A stretch of DNA of 64,000 nucleotides from Halomonas sp. KAO (GCF_015595025.1 NZ_JADNRL010000037.1:190619-254618), one strand, 5' to 3'. Positions 9,767 through 18,886 are shown, counted from the first letter of the stretch. Translations and numbers: made by a program. The notes: a model not told the origin generated them from the letters alone.

Positions 9767-9798
9767 GGCAGGGGCATGAAGCGGGGCATGCCCCTGCC
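9767..9798. terminator. Perfect 12-bp hairpin between pirin operon and recC
   Basis: The arms ggcaggggcatg (9767-9778) and catgcccctgcc (9787-9798) pair perfectly around an 8-nt loop. The hairpin lies after the pirin operon and 48 bp before the recC start, on the same strand. No U-tract follows in either direction. It may stop read-through from the pirin genes or sit in the recC leader. Confidence 0.5.
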
Positions 9799-9801
9799 TC
9801 G

Positions 9802-9880
9802 GGGCTATCGCCGTGACCGACAGGGTGATAGCGAAAGGCGCCGGAACGGTCTTGAGCGGTACTGCCATCTGCGATAGCCT
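9802..9880. repeat. Intergenic repeat, copy A (uninterrupted)
   Basis: This segment has perfect 9-bp inverted ends, ggctatcgc (9803-9811) and gcgatagcc (9871-9879). It aligns end to end with 25711-25880 once a 92-bp block is removed from the latter. The differences after the junction are transitions only (aac-g/a-gtcttgagcg-g/a-t-a/g-ctgccatctgc). It sits between the pirin stop and the hairpin upstream of recC. It is a small palindrome-ended repeat of unknown role. Confidence 0.75.
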
Positions 9881-9908
9881 TGGCCCCTGCCTATGGTTTA
9901 GGGCCGAG

Positions 9909-10835
9909 TCATTCAGGGAAGGGGATAAACTCCTCCTCGTCCCCCGCCACCCTGGGGAAGTTCTGGGCCTTCCAGTCCGCCTTGGCTTGCCTGATGCGCT
10001 CGCGACGGCTGGAGACGAAGTTCCATTCGATATGGCGATGGCCCAGGTGCTGCCCACCGACGATGGCGATGCGCGAGTCGCGTGTTGCCGTCAGCTCGAT
10101 GTCGGGGGCATCAGTCAACACGGCCATCGCGTGCTCGGGGATGCGGGTGTCATCGGTGTTCAGCTCACCCTCGGCCACATAGACGGCGCGCTCCTCCGCC
10201 GCCGGTACCTTGATGCTCTGCCCGGCGCGCAGGTGCGCCTCGACATACAGCGTGTCCGCAAACACCTTGACGGGCGAGGTAGCGCCGTAGGCGCTGCCCA
10301 TGATCACGCGGATCGGCACGCCCGCGACCTCGACACGGGGGATATCGGCGTCGGGGTAGTGGTAAAACGCCGGATCGGTCTCCTCGTCGGCTTCGGGCAG
10401 CGCCAGCCAGAGCTGAAGGCCGTTGAGGCGATGGGCCCTCTCGGTGACCTCCGGGCGCTCACGCTCGGAGTGGTTGATCCCCCTGCCCGCGACCATGAGA
10501 TTGACGTCACCGGGGCGGATGGGCTGGTAACTGCCGACCGAATCCCGGTGCAGTATCTCGCCCTCGAACAGGTAGGTGACCGTGGCCAGGTTGATATGCG
10601 GGTGGGGCCGCACGTTGATGCCTTCCCCGGCGGGGAAGTCGGCAGGACCCATATGATCGAAGAAGATCCAGGGGCCGACCATGCGGCGCTTCTGGACGGG
10701 CAGCAGGCGACGTACCGAGAAACCGCCCAGGTCCTTGTCACGCGGCTCGATCAACAGGTCGATCGCCTGGCAGCCGACCGGACTTGTGCAGTCCTGGTCA
10801 AGGGCTTCATCGGGTTGCCGTGTCAGTGTGCTCAT
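9909..10835 (-). CDS. Pirin family protein (long form, 308 aa)
   Basis: Bicupin of the pirin family; members bind iron and some act as quercetin 2,3-dioxygenases. The metal-binding pattern is visible: HPHINLATVTYLFEG supplies the two histidines, and GRGINHSERE the third histidine and the glutamate. The 308-aa length matches full-length pirins with two cupin domains. Its ATG overlaps the stop of the upstream FMN reductase (ATGA, 10832-10835), so the two are translationally coupled. A second, shorter pirin lies just upstream. The substrate cannot be told from sequence; a redox-sensing or flavonoid/quinone role is possible. Confidence 0.9.
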   Translation of the reverse strand: MSTLTRQPDEALDQDCTSPVGCQAIDLLIEPRDKDLGGFSVRRLLPVQKRRMVGPWIFFDHMGPADFPAGEGINVRPHPHINLATVTYLFEGEILHRDSVGSYQPIRPGDVNLMVAGRGINHSERERPEVTERAHRLNGLQLWLALPEADEETDPAFYHYPDADIPRVEVAGVPIRVIMGSAYGATSPVKVFADTLYVEAHLRAGQSIKVPAAEERAVYVAEGELNTDDTRIPEHAMAVLTDAPDIELTATRDSRIAIVGGQHLGHRHIEWNFVSSRRERIRQAKADWKAQNFPRVAGDEEEFIPFPE

Positions 10836-11401
10836 CGCTGTTCTCCTGCCTGCAGTTGCCGGGTCCAGTCGCCCAGGGCCGTTACCAGCTTGGCGATGAA
10901 CTCGCGGGTGGTCTCATCGGTAAGACGGCCTTCGGCATCGAAGCGTTCATGGGCAGAGGCAATCATCACTTCCGGCTTGTTCACGCAGTGCATGTCCAGG
11001 AAGACCATGGAGCGCCGCAGGTCGTATTGCGCTCGCACGCCGCCCAGCAGACTCATGCTGGCGCTCATGATCGCGGCGGGCTTGCCGGCGAATGGCTGAG
11101 GCTGCTCGCGGGAGACCCAGTCGATGGCATTTTTCAGCACGCCCGACATCGAGTAGTTGTATTCCGGTGTGGCGAACAGCAGCGCGTCGGCTTCCTTGAC
11201 CTGCTCCACGAGCCTGGTCACGGCAGCCGGTACGTTCTCGTCACGCTGGTCCTGGTCGTAGAGGGGAATCCGTGACAGATCGGCGAACTCGATGCTGATG
11301 TCGGCAGGGGCCGCGTCTCGGGCCGCATGAAGTGCCGCGGTATTGTAGGAATCCTTTCGCAGGCTGCCGGAAATGGCGAGAACCTTGAGTGTGTCAGTCA
11401 T
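10832..11401 (-). CDS. NAD(P)H-dependent FMN reductase (azoreductase/chromate-reductase type)
   Basis: A 189-aa flavodoxin-fold enzyme that uses NAD(P)H to reduce FMN-bound substrates such as quinones, azo dyes or metals. The phosphate-binding signature GSLRKDSYN lies near residue 10, and PEYNYSMSGVLKNAIDW carries the family's second motif. I chose the ATG at 11401 (MTDTLKVLAISGS) because AGGGAG precedes it by 5 nt; an upstream in-frame start would add 24 unrelated residues. It overlaps the pirin by 4 bp, so a shared role in quinone or flavonoid stress is likely (inference). Confidence 0.88.
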   Translation of the reverse strand: MTDTLKVLAISGSLRKDSYNTAALHAARDAAPADISIEFADLSRIPLYDQDQRDENVPAAVTRLVEQVKEADALLFATPEYNYSMSGVLKNAIDWVSREQPQPFAGKPAAIMSASMSLLGGVRAQYDLRRSMVFLDMHCVNKPEVMIASAHERFDAEGRLTDETTREFIAKLVTALGDWTRQLQAGEQR

Positions 11402-11485
11402 GACGTCTCCCTGGACGATGTGATTGCAGTTGGGGTCGAACCAGCGGAGGTCGGTGACACCGCCGGTCGACACTATCCCGAGGCG

Positions 11486-12175
11486 TTATGCCAGATCAAA
11501 CAGTAGAATTTCCGAGGCCTCGACGCCGGTCACGTCGATGGACTCGCCGGGCTCGAAGGCGGCGGCGTCGCCGGCCGAGAGCCGCTGGCCGTTGACCTCG
11601 GCTTCGCCGCGGACCACATGCAGCCAGGCATGGCGTACCGTCGGTGTCGCTGCCTGTTCGCCGGCATCGAACAGTCCGGCATGGAGGTTGACGTCCTGGT
11701 TGATGCTGACCGAACCATCGCGGCCCGCTTCGGAAACGACCAGTCGCCACTCACCCTGTCGCTGTTCTTCCGGAAAGCTCTTCTGCTCGTAGCTGGGAGC
11801 GATACCCTGCAGCTTCGGCTCGATCCAGATCTGCAGGAAGTGAAGCTCCTCACTCGAGGAGTTGTTGAACTCACTGTGCACCACACCGGTGCCCGCCGAC
11901 ATGCGCTGTACATCACCGGGTTGCATGACCGCCCCATTGCCCATGCTGTCCTTGTGGGCCATGGTGCCCGACAGCACGTAGGAGATGATCTCCATGTTCC
12001 GGTGCGGGTGGGCACCGAAGCCGGCCCCGCCCTGGACTCGGTCTTCGTTGATGACACGCAGCTTCCTGAACCCCATATGGGCGGGGTCGAAGTAGTCGGC
12101 GAACGAGAAGGTGTGTCGGGAGCGTAACCAGCCGTGATCGGCATGACCGCGTTCATTGGCGCGTCGCAGTATCAT
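11486..12175 (-). CDS. Pirin family protein, YhhW-like (putative quercetin 2,3-dioxygenase)
   Basis: A 229-aa short pirin of the E. coli YhhW type. MILRRANERGHADHGWLRSRHTFSFADYFD is the classical start. The iron ligands lie in GAHPHRNMEIISY (two His) and GVVHSEFNN (His and Glu). YhhW cleaves quercetin in vitro, but physiological substrates are unknown. It reads in the same direction as the FMN reductase and the long pirin, 84 bp upstream of the former, so the three may be co-transcribed. Confidence 0.92.
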   Translation of the reverse strand: MILRRANERGHADHGWLRSRHTFSFADYFDPAHMGFRKLRVINEDRVQGGAGFGAHPHRNMEIISYVLSGTMAHKDSMGNGAVMQPGDVQRMSAGTGVVHSEFNNSSSEELHFLQIWIEPKLQGIAPSYEQKSFPEEQRQGEWRLVVSEAGRDGSVSINQDVNLHAGLFDAGEQAATPTVRHAWLHVVRGEAEVNGQRLSAGDAAAFEPGESIDVTGVEASEILLFDLA

Positions 12176-12343
12176 GTTGCCTCCTGGATGTCTCGGGGAG
12201 TTGATGTCTGGGGAAATGACACCGTCACACGATGGCGCCTTATCGAGGCCGTGACGCCGATCACGGCCTGGTCTCGAGTGCGGACCGACGAGCCTCGGTC
12301 TCCATCATCGACGGTTGAGGTCTTTCTTCTGCCCTTGAAAGGC

Positions 12344-12790
12344 TTATTGCACCTTCCTGGCCAGATGCTGATCCAGCGAGAACCGTCCGCCACCGCTGAT
12401 CGCCAGTGATGCCGAGATGGCGGCCATGGCGAGGGCAAATTCATAGCCGTTGTTGCTCATGAACATGCCGTTGCCGATATGGACAGTGAAGATCGCGACC
12501 AGCATGGTGACGGTCAGGACCAGTGCCGCGGGGCGCGTCAGCAGGCCGATCAACAGCGCGAGGCCGCCGAAGAACTCGGCACTCCCGGAGGCGAGGGCCA
12601 TCAGGTAACCGGGCTCCAGGCCAATGGAGGCCAGCCACTGCCCGGTTCCTTCCAGGCCGAAACCGCCGAACCAGCCGAACAGTTTCTGGGCGCCGTGAGC
12701 CATGAAGATGATGCCGGCGGGAATGCGCAGGGCGAGGGGAGCCAGGCTTGCCGGGGTCGCGAGTGCCTTTTGAACGAGTGCCGTAGTCAT
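12344..12790 (-). CDS. DoxX family membrane protein
   Basis: A 148-aa inner-membrane protein with four predicted helices. It shows the DoxX signature GIIFMAHGAQKLFGWFGG followed by GSAEFFGGLALLIGLLTRPAALVL. DoxX-family members in actinobacteria form membrane oxidoreductase complexes linking thiol and superoxide defence; elsewhere the role is unclear. It lies upstream of the YhhW-like pirin on the same strand, with a 168-bp gap in which no gene was seen. The setting supports a redox-stress role by inference. Confidence 0.88.
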   Translation of the reverse strand: MTTALVQKALATPASLAPLALRIPAGIIFMAHGAQKLFGWFGGFGLEGTGQWLASIGLEPGYLMALASGSAEFFGGLALLIGLLTRPAALVLTVTMLVAIFTVHIGNGMFMSNNGYEFALAMAAISASLAISGGGRFSLDQHLARKVQ

Positions 12791-13047
12791 GTCGTACCTC
12801 CTGGAGTATGGGATAAGCCGGGTGGAGAGCGTCGTTGGTGGCTAAGCCCTCCGAAGCGATGTGTGCATGGTAGGCGTTCACTTGTATCGATGAAAAGCGG
12901 CTGTTTTTGCACTTTATGTTCGATATTTTAGAAATGTTTTGAGCGGAGCGTGCCGGTGAGCGAAACCATCACGTGCGCTGCCGGGGGGCTGGGCGCACTC
13001 GAGAATGGGGTACCATCGAGGAAGGATTCGATAATGGAGGCACAGTC

Positions 13048-13698
13048 ATGAGCGACTATCTGCTGGGCGAGCAGGAGCTAAGCGCCGGAAAGATCTACCG
13101 GCTGTTCTCGGGCAGCATCTGTCCGCGACCGATCGCCTGGGTCTCGACCCTGGACGACCGTGGCAATGCCAACCTGGCACCCTTCTCGTTCTTCAATGTC
13201 GTCAGCGTCAACCCGCCGGTGCTGGGCTTTTCCCCCCTGCTCGATGGTGACGCCAATCCAAAGGGCACCATTCGCAACCTGGAGCAGGTGGGCGAGTGCG
13301 TGGTGCATATCAGCGGTGAGGGGTTGGTTCAGGAGATGAATGCCACCAGTGCCGGGCTCGAACACGGTGATGACGAATTCATCCATGCCGGGCTAGAGAA
13401 GGTCGCCATGGCTGGCGTTTCGGTACCCAGAGTGGCCGGGGCACCGGTGGCCTTCGGCTGTCGGCTGCGTGAGATCATCCGCTTCGGTGATCAACCACTG
13501 GCCGGCAACCTGGTGCTCGCCGAGGTGGTGTCGATCCATGTCGACGATGCCGTGTGGGATGGCCGGCACGTCAGCGTCGAGGGGCTGCGCCCACTCGGGC
13601 GAATGGCCGGCAATGACTACGCCCGCTGCAGCGATCTCTTCGAGGTGGAGCGCCCGGCCTCGGGGAGCGCCATGAGCGCCCAGCAGCGCGGCGGTTGA
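13048..13698 (+). CDS. Flavin reductase family protein (RutF/FMN-binding split barrel)
   Basis: A 216-aa FMN-binding split-barrel protein. The typical segment SGSICPRPIAWVSTLDDRGNANLAPFSFFNVVS lies at residues 19-51, the region that cradles FMN. Members reduce flavin for a partner monooxygenase or act as hydroxylase components. I chose ATG 13048 because ATGGAGG precedes it by 8 nt; the in-frame upstream start at 12973 has no such site. It is divergent from doxX across an AT-richer 257-bp region that probably holds both promoters. Its stop overlaps the next gene's TTG start. No partner oxygenase is adjacent. Confidence 0.87.
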   Translation: MSDYLLGEQELSAGKIYRLFSGSICPRPIAWVSTLDDRGNANLAPFSFFNVVSVNPPVLGFSPLLDGDANPKGTIRNLEQVGECVVHISGEGLVQEMNATSAGLEHGDDEFIHAGLEKVAMAGVSVPRVAGAPVAFGCRLREIIRFGDQPLAGNLVLAEVVSIHVDDAVWDGRHVSVEGLRPLGRMAGNDYARCSDLFEVERPASGSAMSAQQRGG

Positions 13699-14033
13699 GC
13701 CGGATGGTGAGCTCGACGCCACTCACAACGCCTGACGGTCGCTATATCGTCGTTCGTGGCCGGCTATGGCGCTGCAGTGACCCCTCCCTGCCGGACTCCC
13801 AGCGCAGGGAGGAGGTACAGCGGCTGATGAAGGCCCGTCGCGATGTCGGCCAGGCCCGCCGCACCGGTGACACCCGTGCCGAGCGCGAGGCACGTGAACG
13901 GGTCGATGCTGCAAAGCGGGCGCTGGGCGAGCGCGGCCCGGTGTGGTGGGAGGACAATGCGCCGGACTATACGCGGCGCAAGGTCGAGAACACTCCCTAT
14001 GCGGACTGGTTCGCTGGCTTGGGGGCTAGATAA
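13695..14033 (+). CDS. Conserved hypothetical protein, about 110 aa
   Basis: I do not recognise a named domain. The N-terminus reads DGRYIVVRGRLWRCSDPSLPD, the middle is a highly charged predicted helix (about residues 38-78, rich in Arg, Glu and Ala), and the C-terminus is aromatic (PVWWEDNAPDY). There is no signal peptide or membrane segment, so it is probably cytosolic. The start is either TTG 13695, overlapping the flavin reductase stop (TTGA), or ATG 13704 nine bases later. The overlap suggests co-expression with the flavin reductase. Confidence 0.7.
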   Translation: MSRMVSSTPLTTPDGRYIVVRGRLWRCSDPSLPDSQRREEVQRLMKARRDVGQARRTGDTRAEREARERVDAAKRALGERGPVWWEDNAPDYTRRKVENTPYADWFAGLGAR

Positions 14034-14078
14034 GGATGCCCCCGTTTGGCTCAAGCCTGAGGCTGGCAAGGGCGCCCC

Positions 14079-15596
14079 TCAGCGGTAGGTGTCCTCAAAC
14101 TGCTGGCGCAGCTGGTTCTTCTGCACCTTGCCCATGGTGTTGCGGGGCAGGCTATCGATGAAGAACACCCGCCTGGGTTGCTTGTAACGGGCCAGCCGTC
14201 CCTCGAGATGACCGAGCACTTCAGCCTCGTCGAGCCTGTCCCCAGGCTGTAGTACCACCACGGCGGTAACGCCCTCGCCAAGGTCGGGGTGGGGCAGGCC
14301 GATCACCGCCGACTCCACCACGCCTGCATGCTCATCGATTACCTCCTCTACCTCCCTGGGGTAGACATTGAAGCCACCGGAAATTACCAGGTCCTTGTCA
14401 CGGCCAACGATCTGCACGTAGCCATGGCCGTCGATCATGGCCAGGTCGCCGGTAATGAAGAAGCCGTCATCCAGCAGCTCCTCACGCGTCTTCTCGGGCA
14501 TGCGCCAGTAGCCGATGAAGACGTTGGGGCCGCGCAACTGAAGGATGCCGATCTCGCCATCGGCCACTTCCCGGCCGGTCTCGCGATCGATGATGCGGAT
14601 CTCCACCCCCGGTAGCGGCCGACCCACGGTGCCGGCACGGCGCGTCCCGTCGTAGGGGTTGGAGATATTCATGTTGGTCTCGGTCATGCCGTAGCGCTCG
14701 AGGATGGCGTGACCGGTCTTCTCCTCGAAGGCCTGGTGAGTCTCGGCGGTCAGCGGTGCCGAACCGGAGACGAACAGTCGCATCCTGGCGGTAACCTCGG
14801 GAGTCAGGCGCGGGTCTGCCACCAGGCGGGTATAGAAGGTGGGTACCCCCATCAGCACCGTGCCGTGGGCCATCGCCTCGATGATCACGTCGGCATCGAA
14901 CTTGGCCAGGAAGAGCATGCTGGCGCCGGCCATCAGGGTGACGTTGCAGGCCACGAAGAGGCCGTGGGTGTGGAAGATCGGCAGGGCGTGGATCAGCCGG
15001 TCCGTTTCGCTGAAGTGCCATGCCTCGGCCAGGGTGGCGGCATTCGAGCCGAGGTTGCGGTGGGTGAGCATGGCCCCCTTGGAGCGCCCGGTGGTGCCGG
15101 AGGTGTAGAGGATGGCGGCCAGGTCGTCTTCGTCGCGGGGCTCCACCGCCTCGTGCGGGGTCGCCGCGGCGGCCGCTTCCACCAGGCTGCCGTCGGCGGC
15201 GGTGCCCAGGGTCTGTACCGCAGGGCAGCCGGTCTCGGCGGCGAGTGCGCGCGCCTCCTCCACGGCGGCGGGGCGACAGACGAACAGCGCCGGCTCGGCG
15301 TCACCGAGGAAGTAGCGGATCTCGTCGCCGGTGTAGCCGGTGTTGAGTGGCAGATAGACGGCACCGATGCGCAGGGTGGCCAGGTAAAGCAGGATTGCCT
15401 CGGGACTCTTGTCGACCTGCACCGCTACCCGGTCGCCGGGCGCCACGCCCAGCTCGATCAGGGCGCCGGCCAGGCGTGCACTCATGGCCAGCGCATCGGC
15501 ATATGAATAGTCGCGCCCCTCGCGGGTGGTGATGAAGTCGGCGTCGCCACGCTCGTGCATGCGGCGGGCAAAGGTCTCGAACAGGTTGTGGCTCAT
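14079..15596 (-). CDS. matB: Malonyl-CoA synthetase (malonate-CoA ligase)
   Basis: Activates malonate with ATP and CoA to malonyl-CoA. A 505-aa ANL-superfamily enzyme: the P-loop AAILYTSGTTGRSKGAMLTHRN is near residue 165, the adenylate motif ERYGMTETN near 300, and the C-terminal catalytic lysine region LPRNTMGKVQKNQLR is at the end. Malonate is assigned from context: it overlaps malonyl-CoA decarboxylase (ATGA, 15593-15596) and follows a TRAP transporter in the order P-Q-M-A-B known for the Sinorhizobium meliloti malonate operon. It is the last gene of the unit, convergent with the small hypothetical gene. Confidence 0.9.
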   Translation of the reverse strand: MSHNLFETFARRMHERGDADFITTREGRDYSYADALAMSARLAGALIELGVAPGDRVAVQVDKSPEAILLYLATLRIGAVYLPLNTGYTGDEIRYFLGDAEPALFVCRPAAVEEARALAAETGCPAVQTLGTAADGSLVEAAAAATPHEAVEPRDEDDLAAILYTSGTTGRSKGAMLTHRNLGSNAATLAEAWHFSETDRLIHALPIFHTHGLFVACNVTLMAGASMLFLAKFDADVIIEAMAHGTVLMGVPTFYTRLVADPRLTPEVTARMRLFVSGSAPLTAETHQAFEEKTGHAILERYGMTETNMNISNPYDGTRRAGTVGRPLPGVEIRIIDRETGREVADGEIGILQLRGPNVFIGYWRMPEKTREELLDDGFFITGDLAMIDGHGYVQIVGRDKDLVISGGFNVYPREVEEVIDEHAGVVESAVIGLPHPDLGEGVTAVVVLQPGDRLDEAEVLGHLEGRLARYKQPRRVFFIDSLPRNTMGKVQKNQLRQQFEDTYR

Positions 15597-16948
15597 TTTG
15601 TCGCTTCTCCCTTGGCCTGCTTCCTGGCCTTGCGAACGAGGTCCTTGACCTCGCTCGAGCAGGCCACGGTTCCATGGGCCGTGTAGTTCTCGTGGTTTCG
15701 CTCGATATCGTTGAGCACGTAGAGGTAGTTGACCATCAGGCCGGCGCCTTGCTCGATCCCCTTGGTCGAAATGTCACCTAGCCAGTTGATGCGGTGCAGC
15801 TCGGCGCCGTTTCCCAGGTGAAAGCGGGCCACCGGATTGAGCGGCAGGCCACGGGTGTTCTTCTCTTCGGCAAGATAGCGTGCGGCTAGTGGCCGGAGCC
15901 GGGAGCCAAACGTCTTGGTGAGTTCATCGTTCCGGTGCCAGCCGGCATTCTGCATGTCGCCGATAGCGTCGCGGAGTTCGGTAGGTAGGTTCTCGTCGTG
16001 GCCACGTTCGGCCAGCCACTGGGCAAAGCCCGGAACTGGCGAGAGGGTGACGAAGTTCTTGAGCTGTGGCAGTTCCTGCTTGAGTTCCTGCACCACCTGC
16101 TTGATCAAGAAGTTGCCGAAGGAAATGCCACGCAGGCCAGTCTGGCAGTTGCTGATGCCGAAGAAGGCGGCCGAGTCTGCTTCCTCGGGCTCTTCTACGC
16201 CACCGTCCTCGCCGGCCAGGATTGGTTGGATACGCGCCGGTAAGCCCTTGCACAGCGCTACCTCCACGAAGATCAATGGCTCGTCGCCGATCGCCGGGTG
16301 GAAGAAGGCGAAGCAGCGTCGGTCCCGGGCATCGAGGCGTCGACGCAGGTCGTCCCAGTCACGGATCTCATGGACCGCCTCGTAGCGGATGATCTTCTCC
16401 AGGATTGAGGCCGGAGTGTTCCAGTCCATGCGTTTGAGCATCAGGAAACCACGGTTGAACCAGGAGCCGAACAAGTGTGCAAAATCGGCATCTATGGCCG
16501 CGAGGTTTGGGTGCTTGCGGAGCATGTCGAGAAGGTCCTCGCGTATACGAACCAGCGAGTAGGTGCCGTCGCGAGCCAGGTTGAGACGCCGGAACAGCTC
16601 CTGACGACGTGGTTCGCAGGCCTCGAACAGGGCCTCCAGGGTGGCGTTGTCGCGGCTCTCGCGGTATGCCGCGTAGGCGGCATCGATGGTCGACGGCTCG
16701 GCGGCAAACTCTTCACTCAGTCGGGTGAAGAAGGCCAGACGCTCATCTGCGGTTAGGCACTCGTACATTTCCAGAGCGCGGCTGGCCAGGGCGATGCTGG
16801 AGGCTTCGCCGTCGCTCTCGAGTAGTGCATGGCAAGCCGCCACCAGGTCACCGTGATTCGGCGACTCGCCAGACCCTCGCCTTCGCCTCAGCAGGGCGTC
16901 GCGCTGAGTAATGTTGTTGAACAGCTCCTGCAGGAAAGTCATGTTCAT
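15593..16948 (-). CDS. matA: Malonyl-CoA decarboxylase
   Basis: Converts malonyl-CoA to acetyl-CoA and CO2. A 451-aa protein with the MCD architecture: a helical N-terminal domain and a catalytic GNAT-like domain. Segments GISFGNFLIKQVVQELKQELPQLKNFVTLSPVPGF and RFHLGNGAELHRINWLGD contain the serine and histidine expected for catalysis. It lies 13 bp after matM and overlaps matB. With MatB it forms a two-step route from malonate to acetyl-CoA. Confidence 0.95.
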   Translation of the reverse strand: MNMTFLQELFNNITQRDALLRRRRGSGESPNHGDLVAACHALLESDGEASSIALASRALEMYECLTADERLAFFTRLSEEFAAEPSTIDAAYAAYRESRDNATLEALFEACEPRRQELFRRLNLARDGTYSLVRIREDLLDMLRKHPNLAAIDADFAHLFGSWFNRGFLMLKRMDWNTPASILEKIIRYEAVHEIRDWDDLRRRLDARDRRCFAFFHPAIGDEPLIFVEVALCKGLPARIQPILAGEDGGVEEPEEADSAAFFGISNCQTGLRGISFGNFLIKQVVQELKQELPQLKNFVTLSPVPGFAQWLAERGHDENLPTELRDAIGDMQNAGWHRNDELTKTFGSRLRPLAARYLAEEKNTRGLPLNPVARFHLGNGAELHRINWLGDISTKGIEQGAGLMVNYLYVLNDIERNHENYTAHGTVACSSEVKDLVRKARKQAKGEATK

Positions 16949-16961
16949 GGTGTCGACTCCA

Positions 16962-18296
16962 TCAGCCCATCAGCAGGTTGGGCAGCCACAGGGCGATACC
17001 CGGGAAGAAGCAAAGCAGAATGATCGCCAGCACCATGCACAGGGCGTAGGGCAGGCTGCCCATCAGAATGTTGCGCAGCGATATATCCGGCGCGATGCCC
17101 TTGATGATAAACAGGTTGAGTCCGACCGGCGGAGTGATCAGTCCGATCTCCAGGTTGATGGTCAGCACAACCGCAAACCAGTAGGGATCGAAGTCGGCGG
17201 CGAGAATGATCGGCAGCAGGATGGGGGCTGTCATCACAATCACCGCTACCGGTGGCAGGAAGAAGCCGGCGACCAGCAGGAAGAGGTTGATCACCGCCAT
17301 CAATACCCAGCGATTGACCTCCAGGTCGGCGATGGCGCCGGCCACGGTCTGGGTGATGAACAGTGACGAGAGCGCATAGGCAAACACCTCCGCACAGGCA
17401 ATCACCAGCATGATCATCACACTCTCGCGCAGCGAGTCGCGCATGATCAGCTTGATCGGTCCGAGCTGCCACATGCGATAGATGATGATCGCCAGGGCCA
17501 GGCACAGGAAGGCACCGACGCCGGCCGCCTCGGAGGGGGTTGCCACGCCACCGTAGAGTGCGAAGAGGATGCCTACCACCACCGCCAGGAAGGGCAGCAC
17601 ACGAACCAGCGCCTTGAGATTGGTGTCGACGTTGGCCTTGATGGTCTCCTTCATCTGCCCGGCGGCCTGTCCCAGGGGATTGTTGTAGCCGCCGGCCATC
17701 TTGCAGGCGATCACCGTCCAGATCATGAACAGACCGGCCAGCATGAAGCCCGGCACCACCCCGGCGATGAACAGGCGACCGATGGAGGTCTCGCTGGCGA
17801 TACCGTAGATGATCATGGTCACCGAAGGCGGGATTAGAATGCCCAGGGTGCCGCCGGCGGCGATGCAGCCGGCGGCGACGCCATCCGGGTAGCCGCGGCT
17901 GCGCATCTCGGGAATGCCCATCTTGCCGATGGCCGCGCAGGTGGCGGGGGAGGAACCGGAGAGGGCGGCGAAGATCGAGCAGGCGCCGATATTGGAGACG
18001 GCCAGGCCGGCGGGCAGTCGGCCCATCCACAGGTCCAGCGAGCGATAAAGGTCACGGCCGGTAGGGGAAGACGCTACCGCTGCGCCCATCAGGATAAACA
18101 TGGGGATGGCCACGAAGCCGAACTCGGCGAGACGTTCGAAGAAGGTCTCGCCGAAGTAGGTGAGCTCGGGCAAGCCGCGGTCATAGAGCAGCGCCATCAG
18201 CGAGACACCGCCCAGCGCGAAGGCGATGGGGGTGCCAATGGCCATCAGTACCATGAGTGCGACGGCAACGATGATGCCAAGGGTAATAGGGTCCAT
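16962..18296 (-). CDS. matM: TRAP transporter large permease (DctM type), malonate
   Basis: Large membrane subunit of a TRAP transporter, which drives sodium-coupled uptake of an organic acid delivered by the periplasmic binding protein. A 444-aa protein with about 12 hydrophobic helices. DctM landmarks are seen: FVAIPMFILMGAAV, SGSSPATCAAIGKMGIPEMRSRGY and GGTLGILIPPSVTMIIYGI. It starts 1 bp after the dctQ-type gene stop and is followed by matA. Malonate as substrate is inferred from the operon. Confidence 0.92.
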   Translation of the reverse strand: MDPITLGIIVAVALMVLMAIGTPIAFALGGVSLMALLYDRGLPELTYFGETFFERLAEFGFVAIPMFILMGAAVASSPTGRDLYRSLDLWMGRLPAGLAVSNIGACSIFAALSGSSPATCAAIGKMGIPEMRSRGYPDGVAAGCIAAGGTLGILIPPSVTMIIYGIASETSIGRLFIAGVVPGFMLAGLFMIWTVIACKMAGGYNNPLGQAAGQMKETIKANVDTNLKALVRVLPFLAVVVGILFALYGGVATPSEAAGVGAFLCLALAIIIYRMWQLGPIKLIMRDSLRESVMIMLVIACAEVFAYALSSLFITQTVAGAIADLEVNRWVLMAVINLFLLVAGFFLPPVAVIVMTAPILLPIILAADFDPYWFAVVLTINLEIGLITPPVGLNLFIIKGIAPDISLRNILMGSLPYALCMVLAIILLCFFPGIALWLPNLLMG

Positions 18297-18297
18297 G

Positions 18298-18831
18298 TCA
18301 GTCCTCCCCTCGCAGCATTTCGGCGACGTACTGCAGCGTCAGCAGGGTGGCGCCAACAGAGACTGGCAGCAGAGCCGGCCACAGTGGAGGGTTCCACACG
18401 GTGCCGGTGGTCCACTGGCCGTGGAAGGCCTCGACGACGTAGACCCAGCTGCCGTAGGCCAGGGCGGCACAGAAGGCCAGGCCGAAGAGCGAGGCGATCC
18501 ACCACATGACCTTCTTGGCGATTCCGCCCAGGGCGTCGGGCAGCAGGGTGATGGCCACGTGGCCACCGGTCATCAGCACATAGGCGCTACCCATCAGCAT
18601 GGCGCCGGTGACCGAGAAGATGGTGAACTCGGTCTGCCAGCTGGTGCTCTGGCCCAGCACGTAGCGCACGAAGACCATGTGGCAGATGGCCAGCACACCG
18701 GCAATGAACATCGCGGCGGCGAGATAGGCCGAGGCGCGGGAAATGGTATCCATCAGGCGGATATAGACGTGAACAAGCGGCAGGCGTCGGGAGTGTGGCG
18801 AGGAAATGGCCATGGTCATGTCGTCCCTCAT
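18298..18831 (-). CDS. matQ: TRAP transporter small permease (DctQ type), malonate
   Basis: Small four-helix membrane subunit that pairs with MatM. It is 177 aa, with a first helix around SAYLAAAMFIAGVLAICHMVFVRYVLG and the DctQ-like WQTEFTIFSVTGAMLMGSAYVL. The assigned start (MRDDMTMAIS) has an in-frame Met five residues later that could serve instead. It is separated from matP by 55 bp that contain a strong hairpin. Confidence 0.9.
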   Translation of the reverse strand: MRDDMTMAISSPHSRRLPLVHVYIRLMDTISRASAYLAAAMFIAGVLAICHMVFVRYVLGQSTSWQTEFTIFSVTGAMLMGSAYVLMTGGHVAITLLPDALGGIAKKVMWWIASLFGLAFCAALAYGSWVYVVEAFHGQWTTGTVWNPPLWPALLPVSVGATLLTLQYVAEMLRGED

Positions 18832-18839
18832 GAGTCAGG

Positions 18840-18864
18840 GGCGCCGGCCACCTGGGCCGGCGCC
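18840..18864 (-). promoter_or_regulatory. Intra-operon hairpin between matP and matQ
   Basis: A perfect 10-bp stem, ggcgccggcc (18840-18849) and ggccggcgcc (18855-18864), lies directly after the binding-protein gene. No U-tract follows. Such hairpins usually protect the upstream message or partly stop transcription, giving more binding protein than permease. The second PQM-type TRAP operon in the window has one in the same place. Confidence 0.65.
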
Positions 18865-18886
18865 GATGGCTGAAAAACGAACCGCC

